NCBI RefSeq assembly: GCF_040436345.1
Contig: NC_133223.1
Location: 30,119,493 to 30,183,492, forward strand
DNA length: 64,000 nt
From: Pagrus major
Taxonomy: Eukaryota; Chordata; Actinopteri; Spariformes; Sparidae
Reading direction: 5' to 3'
Part shown: positions 39,398-54,000 of the stretch, one piece after another
Layout: every line of letters starts with the position of its first letter
Position numbering within the stretch: position 1 is the stretch's first letter
Translations under genes and position numbers: made by a program
The notes under the pieces: generated by a model
Databases searched by the model: none
What the model was told of the DNA's origin: nothing
The model's input: only the letters and a program-made list of their open reading frames with translations

Positions 39398-41201
39398 TCA
39401 CCTGTCCTGAGTACATCTCTTCATCAGCGGCTCCAGATGTCTTCCTGTAAGTCTGTTGTACTCACTGAGGATGTATTTTTCCCTCTGCAGCATCTGGAAA
39501 CAAGTTTAAAACAAACATTTTTTAACATCATCCCCTGTGATGATTTACAGTAGAGCTGCGATGATGAAATGTAAACTATTCGATGACTTGATTTTTTTCA
39601 AAGAAAAGGTATTATTTGACAGTTTATAGAGCAAACAACTAACCGAGAAAATAAAAGACAATGAAGATAATGATTACTGGCAGCTCTACTTTATGGTGTG
39701 ACAAAACCGCACAGTCAAATTCAAATTGTGGGTCATAAGGTACAAATGTACTTTCAATAGAACCCAAAAAGCATCGAAACAAACCATAAAAGGAAAATCA
39801 CCATCTAAACAATTATACGAGCAGACTTTGCTATGTGAACGTGCGTTGGGATGTCTATGCTTGAGAGATAAAATTATGTATTTCAGAATTGGATGGGAAT
39901 AAAAGGTAACAGTTGTTTTCTCCAGGTGGTTTGCACCTTTTTTTTTTCAGCGAACAGGCCTCTTTACCGAAACTTCAAAGAAACATACTCTCTCAACTCC
40001 CACCGGTGTTATCTCGTCATGCTTTTTTGTTGAACAGCTCCCATTACTTTGGATCACCCACAGACCTGCTATGAACATTTTCTACCCTAACTACTTATTT
40101 AAATACCAAGGAATAAGTGACTTCTTTGGATTATCAAGAGTAACGGAGACTGTTCCATACACCTTAACTGAATTCGGGTTCGTGTTTTACTTTGTCATTA
40201 GGTTGAAATGACTCTTTGAATGTGTTGTGAAACATGAAATCTTCATACAAACCTCGGTCCACTCTTCCTCTGTCTCATGTCTGTAGCCCAACAGGTGACA
40301 GATACCGTGTGCAGTGACGGCCTGAAACATGGAGCAAAAGAGGAACAATTAACCGGAGCCCAACCAATATATCGGTTTGCCTATTTTACGAACATCAGTA
40401 TTCATGTGTGTGTTGTAACTGTGAGATTATCATGCAGAAAAAGATGCTCGAGTAGTTTATTATTGAATTCCAAGTGAAGTTTCAGTGGACTGATGACATT
40501 TTAGGCAAGAAAGTGTGTTGCTAAACTCTAAAATATCCTGCCTCCTTTACAAATCTTTGTCACAAGTGTTTGATATCCACATTTAAGGCAGCACTGCAAA
40601 AATGTGTGTATATTGGCCAATATAGCCCGTTGATATCAAGCTTTTTACTCCCACATATCGGTTAATATCTACAAATATAGTGAAAATGTCTCTGTAAATC
40701 TGAACAAATGTCAAAATGTCTACTCACAGTGAGGGCCCCGTGCAGGTCTAATGAGTCCTCCTGACACTGCTTCATCACAAACTCTACCCCCAAGAAAATG
40801 TCCCCCAGGTTCAGCTCATCTCTGTAGAGGGGGCATGGCAGCTTACCGGGTCTCAGGTCCTAAAACACACACAAGTGTCATTTCAATTATGACTATTTAA
40901 AGAAGTAAAGAAGATAAAAATGAATAGAGAGTTCTTGGTGACCTCCTCCAGTGTTTATGGAGGCAGGTGGCTGGCATGCAGTCATATTTACCTCGTAGAA
41001 TGGAAACGAGAGGACGTCCGTAGGCACATTTTTCTTCCTGTATATGCTGTTAATCTGCTGGATCCTGTGGTTGTCCACGCAGATGATGCCCAGGTCAAAT
41101 TTCTGGACGCCCAGGATGTGTCTGAGCGTGTCAACATCCCTGCGCAGCCTGGCGCGGCGGAGAGGCACCACCTTTTGGAGGTTCCGCAGTACTACTCCCA
41201 T
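39398..41201 (-). CDS. ybey: Endoribonuclease YbeY, mitochondrial
   Basis: Four exons, 5' to 3': 41201-40992, 40859-40728, 40321-40253, 39493-39398, joining to 507 nt, 168 aa (human 167 as I recall). This is the UPF0054/YbeY family of metal-dependent endoribonucleases, needed for small-subunit rRNA processing; in animals it acts in mitochondria. The zinc motif lies in exon 3: [12 protein letters not shown], with His119, His123 and His129. Other family stretches are [21 protein letters not shown] and [12 protein letters not shown]. The start [11 protein letters not shown] aligns with the usual N terminus. An in-frame upstream ATG at 41267 would add 22 residues rich in Phe, Ser and Lys. It is head to head with MCM3AP, as in mammals. 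Confidence 0.95.
39551..39692 (+). repeat. CGATTAAT-type dispersed repeat in YBEY intron
   Basis: Runs from TAGAGCTGCGATGATGAAAT to ACTGGCAGCTCTACT, with inverted AGAGCTGC/GCAGCTCT ends. The internal TTTATAGAGCAAACAACTAA matches the body of the family. Confidence 0.55.
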
Positions 41202-41719
41202 TGTGAAAACCGGCGAAAAAAGAGAAAAGGGCTTTTTAAAAAATCTTGAGACATAGGTGAAAGTCAAAACTAACCCACTGTCGACGACGGGGCCGGTACA
41301 GTTTCTCTGTGGCGGTGAATTTTACGACAACGATTGGTCAGTTTTCCGTTGGTCGTGAGTGACGTTCAGCCATTCCGGGCAGGGCCGAATACAAGGTGAC
41401 GCGTCCCGGCAAGTATCAGCACAATAGTTCCCCCGAAACCGACTATTAAAGCTTCCTCATGGTTGTGTTGATATGACAATATAATTGAGAAAACTAAAAC
41501 ATATTATGTCGTTTATGGAAAGTGGTCGCTCGCCTGTTTAACGGCCATTCAAGCGATTAAAAAAAAGGTCGCGGCGTTAGCAACCGCGGAACGAACTTTA
41601 GCATCGAGGGGGGGACCAAAAGAATGGTCGGACCGGAACCGGATGTGGGGAGATGTGTTTAGTTTGTGTTTGAACTAAACGAGCAAATTAATCAGCACAG
41701 CAGATACAAACTGTGAGAG
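41202..41719. promoter_or_regulatory. Bidirectional YBEY/MCM3AP promoter
   Basis: TATA-less, CpG-containing interval between the YBEY ATG and a likely MCM3AP 5' UTR exon ending CTGTGAGAG|GTGAGA (donor at 41720). The matching acceptor may be AATAATCAG just before the ATG at 42043, but its pyrimidine tract is poor. An unspliced leader is possible. Confidence 0.6.
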
Positions 41720-42042
41720 GTGAGACCCTTTCGTGTCAGAGTCGCGTTTTTTCCCACATTTCCTCAGGAGTTTTTTCTCTTGTGTCGATAAAACAACTTT
41801 AAAAGCGATAAAAACAAACTTTGCTAAGCTAATTTTTACAATGTTGTGCTGTTAGCTTATGCTAACGGACGAGCAGGACATTTTTGTTCGTCCCTGTCTT
41901 CGTAATGTTCACTTGTCTTTCTACGTGATTGGATGTTACACCGAATAACTTAAGAGTTGTGTTCATTGTTACGGACATCTGCTGTTTGATGCCTGGATGA
42001 AGAAATAATCAGTGAATCTAAACATCCGCTAATATTTGCGCC

Positions 42043-45000
42043 ATGAATCCGTCCAATCCGTTTGGCAGTCCACAAGGTGGAGCTTTCCAAGCTCCAAGCA
42101 ACACTATGAAGACTGGATTGTTTCAGTCATTTGGACAGCAGAGTTCAAGCAACCAGCCCCAAAATATGGGGTTTTATCAACCATCAGCGTTTGGACAGCC
42201 CCCACCTCAGGGAGGTACCATCTTTGGACAGACTCCTGCCTTCGGACAGTCGTCTTCACAGCCCCCCTCGCTGCCTGCAGTAAGCCAGGCGCCAGCATTT
42301 GGACAGCCATCATTAGCAATGAGCAGCTCAGGCTTTGGTAGTACCACTGCACCAGCTTTTGGACAGACTAGTGCACCGAACCCAAGTTCAGTCTTTGGGC
42401 AGACACCTGCATTCGGGCAGCCTTCTGCATTTGGGCAGGCTCCAGGATTTAGCCAGCAGCCTCAGGGGTTCGGCAAACAGCCACCACCAGCGTATGGTCA
42501 ACAGCCTTCCGGGTTTGGAAACTCTCAGATGTCTACTGCCTCCGCCGCTGCCTTAGGGCAGCCTCAGCCACTGGGTTTTGGACAGTCTGTGTTTGGACAG
42601 CCGACATCTACCACCGCCAACACCAGTGTATTCGGCACAGGTCAGAGTGTGACCCAGCAGAGCAGAGGCTTCGGATCAACCAAGTTCAGTTTCAAGCCAG
42701 CCAACGAGGCACTGTTCAAACCCATCTTCAGTGCTAGCCCTGAGCCGGCTAACCCTCAAACTACTTCAATGTCCAGCTCACCTTTTGGGAGCAGTGGTGC
42801 CCAGACGAGCACCAGCACCATGAGTAGCGGCACCGCCACCACGACCGGATTCTCTTTATTGACCGGGGCTAAATCTGGACAGCTGGGCTTCAGCTTCTCC
42901 CAGCCGGCTGCAGCCCCCTCTATCTCTGCTCAAAACAACCCGCTTACAGCCGGCAGTAGCAGCGGACCCTCCAACACTCAGCTGCAGTTCACCTTTTCAC
43001 AACCAGCCGCCCCTTCCAGCTCCAACGCTCAGGCAGCCACCACCCAGCCCACCACCCCATCATCTTTCAGCTTCTCAGACAAAGGCACCCAGCCCCAGGC
43101 AACACCCCTGTTTGGAGGAACGAATTTTGGTCAGCATTCAGCTTTTGGAGATGTCAAACCTAGAACAGAAACAAGCACAGATGATAAAGGGAGCAACCTT
43201 GAGGGTCTGGGGGAGACAAATGTATTTGCACGATTAGGCAAAGGCACTAAGCGCAAGGACGACCCAGCTGTCCCCACCACTGGTCCAGAGAAGCCTGCCA
43301 CAGAAGAGGAGGTTCCAGCAGATGCAGAGTCACCAAGACATCCCCCAAAGAGGCCCCTAATGAGGTCCCGCGCCCCACTAGGAGGCTTATTCGGTCGGGC
43401 ACTGAGTGATCTTCGTCGAGATGGTCCTAGCCCAGCGAGGCGCGAGGCCGTGAAGGAGAATCAGCAGCAAGCAGCGACATGGGAGGAGACGGAGAGGGAG
43501 GACGTCAAAGCAAAGAGTGACAACCTACCTGCTACACCACCCATGGCGCAAACACTGACCAGGGACATGCCAGAAAAAGCTGAAGAATTAGGTGAGACAT
43601 ACAAATGAGACTCACTGTATATTAAATGGATTTTTCACCAAGGTTTATGTATGAAATTCTGAAACCTTTTTTTGCACTATGAAAAGCAACTCTGCATGAT
43701 GTCATGTTGTCACTTGTAGAATTACTGTTGGTGAAGCTAGTTTCAAGTCCTCCTCACCAGATATTACATTTATTACTTGTGATTATATTTATGAATCAAA
43801 GAAAACTACAAAATGTGTTGGGGGGGCATCACAAAATATGCAATGGATCCATTTTGTTCTCCTCTACTTTTTTAATTAAAGCAGAATAGTTTTTGGTTTT
43901 GATAAAGTACAGAAACCCCGACATAAATTTTCCTCTGACTGGATTTCAGGTACATCTCTTTGATTAGTAGATTGCATTATCGGAATAAAATCATCTGGGT
44001 GTCTTGTCTGTTTACCCGTCATTGCTCTCCAGATGCAGCAAAACCTCCAGACCAGAACCTCGAAACCCCACCCCCTGTGAAACGTGGCGTACGCAGGGAG
44101 AGCTCGGAGAGTCTGAGCGGCATGTCTCCCACCGACTGCACCTCCATCCAGTGCAGGAATCTTTCTCCAGCCCTCAACAAGAAGGACATAATTGAGAAGC
44201 ACTTTGGTCGTTTCGGCAGAGTCCGAAAGGTCTTCTGCCGGCCGGCCAAGAACATGGCCATAGTACACTTTGACGACCATGTGAGTTCACTGTATGTTAC
44301 TTAGCCCCATTAAAGTAAGTTCACCACACTATTTTGAGTAGCTGTTAATGAGCACCGATCTGGTCATCAACTAGCTTTGTTTTGTCGGCACACTTCTTTC
44401 TTCTTCTTGGGTTTCCTTTCTTAGACTTTGCAGGTTTAGTCTGTAGCATCACTTCCCATTTCAGCTGAGCTCAGTTTAAAGCCAGGGATAACTCTATAGC
44501 TTAGCTAGCTAACCCACTAATCCTGGTATGTGAGACAGGCCAAAGATGATGATGTGAAGTTTTCAGTAAAATAATAATAATTGTATTTTGCTTCCTGCTA
44601 ATGTTAACTGTTTTTCTCTTTCAGACGTCAGCGGCTCGGGCGAAGAAGAAAGGCAAAGTCCTGCAACGACAGGAACTCCTTCTGTTGTGGCAGAGAAAGA
44701 AGCAGAGTAAATCCAACATTTTTTTTTAAAAGCTCAATTAATATAGAAATAATTTCTACTGTTTGCTAGTGAGTCTAGAGCAGTTATTTTCATATTACCT
44801 TTGATTCTTTGCAGCGTGTTACTATATTGATTCCAACTTATTGATGAATTATGAAATTATGACTTTTTCTTTTTTTTGTGCGTTAGGTCCAGGTGACAAA
44901 GCGAGCAGACCTGCAGCAGGAACAGAGGAGGCAGAGGCAGAAAATCAGGAGGACACTGAGTCTAAGGCCTCTTCCTCCCCACTCAGACGACCTGGTCTCA

Positions 45001-48000
45001 GAGCTCCAGCAATCGGCAGCATGGCCACCTTCAGCCGCAGGTAACACCAGCACCTGAATCGGTCTTTGCCGTTATTCCAGTGTTTTAGATTTAACTTTAG
45101 ATTTAGCCTTTATCTAAAAAAGAAAAGTTTCTTCAGTGCTATGACAGTCTTACATGTGTCTTTTTATGTGTCAGTTCTCCAGTGAAGAAGTCATCATTGG
45201 CCAAGTCTCTGCAGTTTGACACCGAACCTCAGAAAGAGAGCAGCTCAGAGGCCCAGAGCTCAGAGCGCCCAGTCCCCTCCTCCCTCCTCCACCTCATTGG
45301 CCAGGTGGCTGAGACCGCTGAGGACAAGTACCGCCTCCTGGAGCAGCGAGACAAGATCCTGCGTCAAGGTTAGGCCACCCCACCCACCAATCTATCACAT
45401 TAACATGACTAAAAACATTTATCGTTAGATCATCATTAGGGATTTTAACGCTGTGCATGATACGTCTGCACAGGTCGGCCCAAGAGGACGGACCTGGACC
45501 TGTCTAAGGTGTTTGTGGGTACATGTCCTGACATGTGTCCAGAGAAGGAGAGGTTCATGAGGGAAACACGGAAACAGCTGAGCATATTCGAGGTCATCCT
45601 GGATACTGAGATGGTAATGTCTTTAAATCTTATCTTCTACTTTCAGACTGAAGAATATAGGGTTTTTGTTTTTTTTCATCTTAAACAGCACCATGAGATG
45701 TTACGTCATGTCTCTGGTATTCTTATGTTTCTTTCAGACACTTTTTTATTTAATCTGAGTTTGAATTTTGCGACATAAGGAGGGATAAGTAAAGCATAAG
45801 TAAAGAAAGACAGAAATTTATTTATTTGGATTTATTGGTTATTTTGGTGCATCTGCATTCAAATATAACTGGAATAAGATCACATTTGATCACTTCCTGT
45901 CCCGGACTAGGTGGATCACACAGCAGCCATCAAGGAGTACAGTCGCTCATCAGCCGACCAAGAGGAGCCCCTGCCCCACGACTTGCGCCCCCTGCCTGTG
46001 CTCAGCATGACAATGGACTATCTGGTGACTCGGATCATGGACCAGGGTCATGACAACTACCGGGACTGGTATGACTTCGTCTGGAACAGAACCCGCGGAA
46101 TCCGCAAGGTGAGCTTCCATTATCTGAAATGCCTTCGATACTGCCTGAAAAGCTGCACTGAGTATTGGTGAGCATGTGTTGTAGACTGATTTCAAACCCC
46201 AGCCCTTCCTTTATCGTACCAACAGGACATCATCCAGCAGCACCTGTGCTGTCCAGACACGGTGACGCTGATTGAGAAGTGCACACGCTTCCACGTGCAC
46301 TGTGCTCACCACCTTTGTGAGGAGCGTGTCTCATCGTTCGACGCCAAGATCAACAACGAGAACATGACAAAGTGCCTGCAGAGTCTCAAAGAAATGTACC
46401 AGGACTTGGCCATGGAGCAGACCTTCTGCCCCCGGGAGGCAGAGTTTCGCCAGTACAATGTGCTGCTGAAACTCAATGACGGAGACATCCTGCGGTCAGT
46501 CCACTCACACACAAATGATTGATTAAATATGTGTTGCTCAAATATGTTTTTGCACTTTGAAATGATTTTATACATCTTTAGTTGTGACTAAAGAAAAAAC
46601 ACGTCCTCACACATCATGTCCACACAGTGAGGTGCAGCAGTTCCGTGACGAGGTGCGCAATTCCCCTGAGGTGAAGTTCGCCGTGCAAGCGTTCGCTGCG
46701 GTCAACAGCAACAACTTTGTGCGCTTCTTCAAGCTGGTGAAAGGAGCCTCTTACCTCGCCAGCTGCCTCCTGCACAGATACTTCAATCAGGTTAGAAACC
46801 GTTTCCTTTATGAATGGATGAGACTGAGGAAACCTGGAATTTCCCCCTAATTTTGGATGTGTTCCTGGACTTTGGAGAGATCAAGAATGAGAAAATGTCC
46901 AGGAATCAATCCAGGAAATAGAGTTACCAATCATAGAGGAGGAGATTCAAATAAATAGCAATAAACAGAAGAGTTAGATAAGAGTTTTTGGTTTAAAGAC
47001 AACTGAAACTTTGCTTGTGTAACATGGGTAATAAATCATTTTTGAAAATGTTGCATGATAGAGGAGGTCCAGACAGACATCTGTGTGTGTGTCTATGCAG
47101 GTCAGAGCTAAGGCCCTGAAGACCTTGAACCTGGCTCACACCGTGGGTCCTCGATCAACTGCGTTTCCACTGGAGGACATCGTACGGATGTTAATGTTCC
47201 GCAACGCTGCAGAGGCATCTGACTTCACCCAGCAGTACGGCCTCAATGTCAACGATGAGTGAGTGTCTACTCTTAATCTGACAGACGTTCAGCTTAATTT
47301 GACTATAAAGCGACTTCAATACCTGATCATACAATTCTGTACCTCGGAGCTATGAGTGTCATTCCACAGCAGCTCCCCCAAAAGATTCACGCAAATTCTT
47401 ATTACATTCCTATGGCTGTACCTTGGTGGGTATGGAATGACCCATCAGAAAAACTTTAATATCTTCATAGAAAGTCAAATAATGGCGGTTTTGCCATATT
47501 CCTGTGAGATATAACTTGTTCTTTTTGGCTAACGTGTAACAAAGAAATGACGGCCAACCAGGAGCAAAGACGTAACCTCCTTGGTGGGGTTAACAATCAC
47601 TGAGTCACTGGTGTTGATCAAATTTTGTATAAATGTCCAACAAAAGTTTCACTAAACATTGTTCACAGTATGGTCGAGCTGAGTCGGATCACCTACCAGG
47701 AGCCAGACCCGCCTCTGTCCCAGAAGAAGTCGGAGGTCATCCTGGCAAAGAAAACGGTGCTGATTGGAGAAGTGGTGAACGGCGGACCCCTCCCCACCCT
47801 CCCACAGCACACCACTGTCTGCAGCTTCGACTTCCAGAACAAGTACCGAGGAGAAGGCCATCTGGCTGAGCCCGCTCCGAGCCAATTCAAAGGTATTCGC
47901 TCCGTTTCACTGATCCTAACCCGAGCAAAACGTCTTCATTTCTACATTTAAACTAACCAGAACAGCATGTTTTTTGTTTGCTTTTTTCTTTTCATTGGCA

Positions 48001-51000
48001 GCCAGATGATTTACAAAAGACAATTACAGATACTTCAAGTGAGAAAACAAAGTATTTAAAACAACAAGTAAACATCCAGGTTCAAATCCGTTTCCAAGGG
48101 TAGATTCATAATCAAGAAAGACATCTGGTAAAGGTGTTTTTACCTTTACCGTCTCAGTGTCACTTTGCCCAGTTGGATCACAAGTAAAAAGAAAAATTAC
48201 ACTTTTACTTGTTATGTTCTCGACTTGTTTTACCTGATACATTTTCCAGATGAAAATGTATCAGGTTCCTTCCTGCTGACCGTATTAAACAGCGTTGTTT
48301 GTATGCAGAGCTGGGAAATTTTCTCCTAATACTGTGAAATAATGCAGTGTTTCACCTCATATCTGACCAATTTTTTTAATACAAGGCATAAACAACTGTA
48401 GAAAAGCTCTTATCATATCTATAAGAATGTAGAGAATCAGTCTCATTAATAATGACTGCAATGTCTCTTTGTTGTCTCAGCTATTGCTGCCAAGGTGGAG
48501 GTTATGCCACCCCCCAGCGTGGTGACACAGGTCATGCCAACTGTGCCAGATGAGACTGGAGAGACCATTGAACCGTATCACAGCCCGGCCCGACCAGCAG
48601 ACACTCAGCAGCTGTTTCAGCCAATACCTCAACCTCAGCCTGTCAAACCTCCATCACCTCCACCCAAACCGGTGTACAGCAACGAGGTGAGCAAGATCTC
48701 TCAGAGCAAATTAGATGGCCCACTTGGAGAACTGAAGTGTTCGGTCTTTATTAATTACAGCTCATTAAACCCTGAACTTCACGCCCTTTTGTTTTTCGTG
48801 TGCATGTCAGTAACTATGCTGTTTGTGTTCCCTCCTGCAGGATGTTATGGCCGTACTGGACTGTGTGATTGAAGAGGTGGTTGAAGCAGGAGTGAGGGAG
48901 GTAGCCCACGCTGGCACCAGCTACGCCACAACAGCTCTTGCGTGAGTTCAAGTGTTTCTTGTGCACAATACGATGAAGTCGTGTTTTATGTCACTTCCTT
49001 ACAGTTATCATTAAGATATTTGATTACAGTGTGTAGAAGCAGTGGTGATCTGAACACCCCCCCTGATGTTTTAAACTAAGATGACTAACTTTCTGTGTTT
49101 TTGCCTTTGTTTCTGCAGGGAGAGCAGTGTGCAGGCGGAGTCCCTGGTGACTGAGGTGGTGGGACAGATGCTGCAGGAGATGTCTTCCACTGAGATCAAG
49201 CTGGAACAGGAGCGTGTAGCCGAAGAGAAACGCAAGCTTGAAGAAGCCAGGTTGGTTCACTGACAGTTAAAGACCTGATAACCTGTTGATTACAGCCCAC
49301 TGTATTTTATCATAACACTTAGCTTGGTTAAGAAAGAGGAAAATCATCCTCCACCTTGACCCAAAACACAGGATACAAAATAATCTGGTAGCTCTGCTTG
49401 TTTTCTACATTTTAAATATCGGTTACAAAAAACAGTCATCCATTTACGAAAAGTACAAAAATGTGAAATCCATATTTGCCTCGACTCACCTACATTTCCT
49501 TCTCCATGTGTGTCGGTGTCAGGAGGAGGCAGGAGCACGAGGCCTTCCTGGTTCAGTTCAGCTTCTCTCTCTGCAGCGAGATCATCCACGAAGTTTTAGA
49601 CGAGAGCGTCAAGGAGACGGCTGCCTCTGAGATCCAGTAAGACTTCAGAACTGAACCAAATACTAATGTGGTTTGATGTTAAGTTACATTGTTAACAACT
49701 CTTATTAGAATAATGATGAAGTGCTTGAGTTAAAGAGGAAGTTTGATGTGTTTGATTTTGCACCATGAATTGACTCTTTTATTTAAATTCCTTTCTCAGG
49801 CTGGCAGTGAACGAGAAAGCAGACTGTGTGGCTAAATGCACAGAGCAGGTCTGTACCAGTCTAGTTGAGGAGACGTTGAACACAGACATCGCTCTGTTGG
49901 TTGAAGACATCCTTGAAGATGAGCTGCAACGCATCCACAAGTACATCAACAGGTAAGAAATGGAGAGCATGTGGAACATCAGAGACATATATTCAGACCA
50001 TCATGTGACCCTAAACACTGCGATGAAACCCATTAATTATACTGAGACACCAGTGTACCAGTTTAAATATCCTTTTCACAGCGGCTGCAGCTATCAGACA
50101 TTTAAATTTAATGCTTTTTAAGACATTTTCAAGATGATTTTAGCCAAATTGAGTATAATGGTTATGTTGCCTTTTTATTAAACAAGCATTTCAGGTTTGT
50201 ATAAAGGTAAGTGGAATATAGAGCTGCAACAATTAATTGATTAGTTAACTCCAGCTTCTTAAATTTGAATATTGTCTGGTTTCTATCCTCTATGACAGTA
50301 AACTGAATATCTTTGGGTTGTGGACAAAACGAGACATTTGTGGACGTTATCTTGTGCTTTGGGAAACACTCATCAACATTTATCAACATTTTTCACCATT
50401 TTATAAACTAAACAACTACTGGATTAATCTTTAGGAATGTGGTTATTAGAGTGAGTAAGGTTAATCTACATTTTGCCAACAGGTACCTACAAGCTTATAG
50501 TAAAAAGACAGTATTATCAACTTTCACGCAGCAGAGCTTGACTCATTTTGACAAAAAGAAATTAAAAGATGTAAAAATGAATTTAGACGAGACCTCACAA
50601 ATTCAAATTTAAGACAGTTTGATGACTTCAAGGACTAACATTTATAAAACTGAATTAAGACTTTATCTGTTGACGTCATTTCTCCTCTGGACCACCAGGT
50701 GGCGTAATGTGGTGGCGGTACGCCGGCAGCTGAAGAGACAGATGAGAGGTTTCCCTGCAGCTCCTTGCTGTGTGGACCCTCGATTCAAACTGAAGGCTCT
50801 GGCTCCCAGCGCCCCAGCACAGCCCTCCATAGCAGATCTGGCACGTGGTCTGGTCAACCTGGGGAACGCCGGCACCTTGGCCCTCTCCAGCACCCGGTGT
50901 GTTCCTCTCGTTTTTGCTCTCATTTTTATTCACTGTAGACCTTTTTTCCTTCTATATGTACTGAAATACACTGTAAAAATGCCACTTCAAAAATGGGTAA

Positions 51001-54000
51001 AAACAAAAAGTGAACACAAGTTGCTGCCAATGAAACAAGTGAAAATCAAGTCTCTGTGTCTCGCAGAAGTATTGCTTTCTCTGATGTTGTGTGTTATATG
51101 AAGTGCAAGGAGATATTTTGACTAGAAATCAGACAAATATACTTGAATTTGAGTTTTTTAAATGTATTTACATTACATTCCTGTCCTCGCCTGAACTCAC
51201 ACAGTTCAGCTAGACTGACTGAATTCTCTTCATGTGACTCTCAACCTCAGCCAGCCAGTGACACTGTGGAGCAGAATTTCATGTTCATGTAGAATAAATT
51301 GATTTTGTGTGATTGAACTGTCACTATGTTCAGTCTTCCTGACAGAAGCGTTTGTATTACATGGTTTGTTCACAGACCATTTGGAAATATGTGTATTATT
51401 TATTTTCTTCTTCTGAGGGTTCTGAGGCTATTATTGGAAAACTGTTGTTTATTGTTCATCACTATATTTGTCATTATTTCCTTATTACATAGATTACAGA
51501 TTGTTTGGTTAGACTTTTGCAGCATGTCATCTATGACTAAATCTCTTTTGTCCCTTTACTGCTCCAGTAACATGTTTTTATATTTTGTTCAGGTTGTTGA
51601 AAATGAGACGAGAAGTGATCCACCAGCTGAGAGTCCACTACTTCTACCAGAAGCTGCTCGAGTAAGTCATGAGTATGTTTCTGCAGTCGGTGATCAATGA
51701 TACAAAGCAGCACCTTGACCTCTTTTTGTTCTTTCTCTCAGTGAGACAGTGTGGGCCCCACTCGACCTGCCGGCACTGGTGACGGAAAACCTCTCCAGCC
51801 CACCTGGCAGAATCTTCTGGAAAGCTGTTCTCCTCTTACCGAGCGAAGACGACAGTGTATCCAGCCTGGCAGACAGGTAAGCAAAACAAAAGGGCAAAGA
51901 CAGGTGGATGTTTGAGTTCCTCTATGATTTAGTCTAATGTCTTCTCCTCGAAGGCTCCCAGTGTTCTCTGACTGTGTCCTCTCCCGTGTGTTGTCTTCAG
52001 GATCCTGTCTGACTGGCTGGAGGTGAAGCTGGGTGGTGGTAAGGGCTCAGAGGAGAGTGAAGGGCAGCCTGATGGGACACTGCAGACGCTCTGTGTCACC
52101 AACACACTCCAGGAAAAAGAACAACAGATTCACAAAGTCCACATCAGTGTCAAGGTGAGATCAGACTGCAGCAAATGCATAGAAAGAAGATACAACTCTG
52201 TATGCTTCTGAGACAAATGGGTCTCAATTCTTCTCAATTTTTGGGGTTGATCCAGGGATTTAATCATTCGGTTTACCTGCCGATATACACACATTTGAAT
52301 GGTTCCACAGCAATTCTTACGTAGACAAAAGTAAATAAAGTTATGTTAAGTCACTGCTATTCATCTGCTTCACTATATATCTATTTGGTAGGTATTGTTA
52401 TTTAGATAATCATATTATAACGGGATCTTCTGTCCCTCAGGCGTCCCGTGGCCCTCTGACTGAAGATGGCCTGTCCAAAATGGAGGAGCTCTGTGAGCTC
52501 CATGGGACCGGAGCTCTGATCACGCTGCTCCCCGCCGCTCCCATCGTCGACCCCGGGCAGGACGAGCAGGACGTTCCTCTGCTGTCGGCTCTGCTGCAGC
52601 TCAAACAGCTGCAGCAGGCCAGCAGCTGGCACTGCCCGCTGCCTCTGGTCATTCTGGTGCCAGGGCCCGACGGTGGTGCCGGTGTTACACAGAAACTTGA
52701 AGAAGGTAATTAATGACAGCTGTAATTACATTATTATTTTTCTTGTTAGTATAAATTATAGGATATTAAGCAAGTCAGCAAAGTAAATCTGGATGAAATG
52801 TGTAAACCCTGAACTGTTCCTCTCACGGTGTCCCTCAGCCCTGATGCTGCCCACTCTCGTGATGGAAGGCCTGATATCAGAGTACACATTCCTCTTCATA
52901 CCAGAGACCACAAGTGACCTCCAGGGATCCAACCAGGTACTGATCATGCACACAGAACCACGACTGAAAAACACAAGAGCAAGCAAACATATTCCAACAA
53001 AATATCCAGAAATATGGAAAATATAGTACATTTTAAGAGCATTTTTGTTGAACTTTAACGCTGTTCGAGCAACCTGCGATAAGGTTGCGATAAGTAGACT
53101 CTTCCACATTTTGAGGGGTCGTACACCAAATCACCAATCACTGATACAAATTGTTTGATAGCTTTGATATTTTCTTCTCTTCTTCACGGCTGATAAACCT
53201 TATCTAATGTCTCTCCTCACTGTCTCCTTGTGTCTCTAGCTGAGTCAGGCTCTGCGTTGGCTGCTGGCTCGCGGTCCACCACCCTTCCCCCTCTCCTGTC
53301 AGACCCTAGTGCAGCTCATAGAGGCCGCTTTGAGTCGTGAGTTCAGTCCCAGAGTTTACGCCCACCGCCAGGAGCGGGCCGCTGCATGTCTTCCTCCTGA
53401 GGACCCTGCGCCTGTCATCCAGCTGTACAACGCTGTCCTTGCTCACATTGCTGACAAAGTGTCGTCTCAGGAGCTCAGCAGACTCTCGTGGCCACCAGGC
53501 GAGTTCTGCCTGCCTGATACCCGTGACTTTGTCCCTCATCAGGGCTGGAACTCAGTTCAGCACCTTGCCTGGCTGCGCAAAGCAATCCTCAGCCTGCAGC
53601 TGCCACTGTGGGAGCAGCTTTCTTCCACAGGTCAGTGACTGAGATTCAGTTTTGTTTTGTTTTGTTTTTTCATTTATGGTCCCCTAACATACAGGTGTGA
53701 AAAGAGACCATGTATTATTCTTCCCTCTCCGTCCTCACCTCCTGTATTTTCACTCCCTTTCTCTCTAGACTCATGGAAAGAACTCTGCTCCTCCATCTTT
53801 CGCTACGCCACTGAGATCCCCGTCTCACGCCGCAGTCAGCCTCTCCTAATGTCACGGTTGGAAAACCTTCTGCAAAGGGTCCGGTTAAAGAGTCACCGTA
53901 CCCGAGTCCCTGGATCGAAGGTAACCACGGGCACCTTGGACGACGAAGACGAGATCATGAGTCTGGCATTCAGTCGGATTCCCTGGGACGACGTGCTGGT

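Noticed and set aside
42036-42341. 101-codon frame overlapping the start of MCM3AP
   Set aside because: A different frame of the FG-repeat exon; the MCM3AP frame is open for 521 codons and homologous.
51326-51700. 124-codon frame in MCM3AP intron reading into exon 51593-51661
   Set aside because: It is out of phase with the MCM3AP exon and the hydrophobic N-terminal part is AT-rich intronic sequence.
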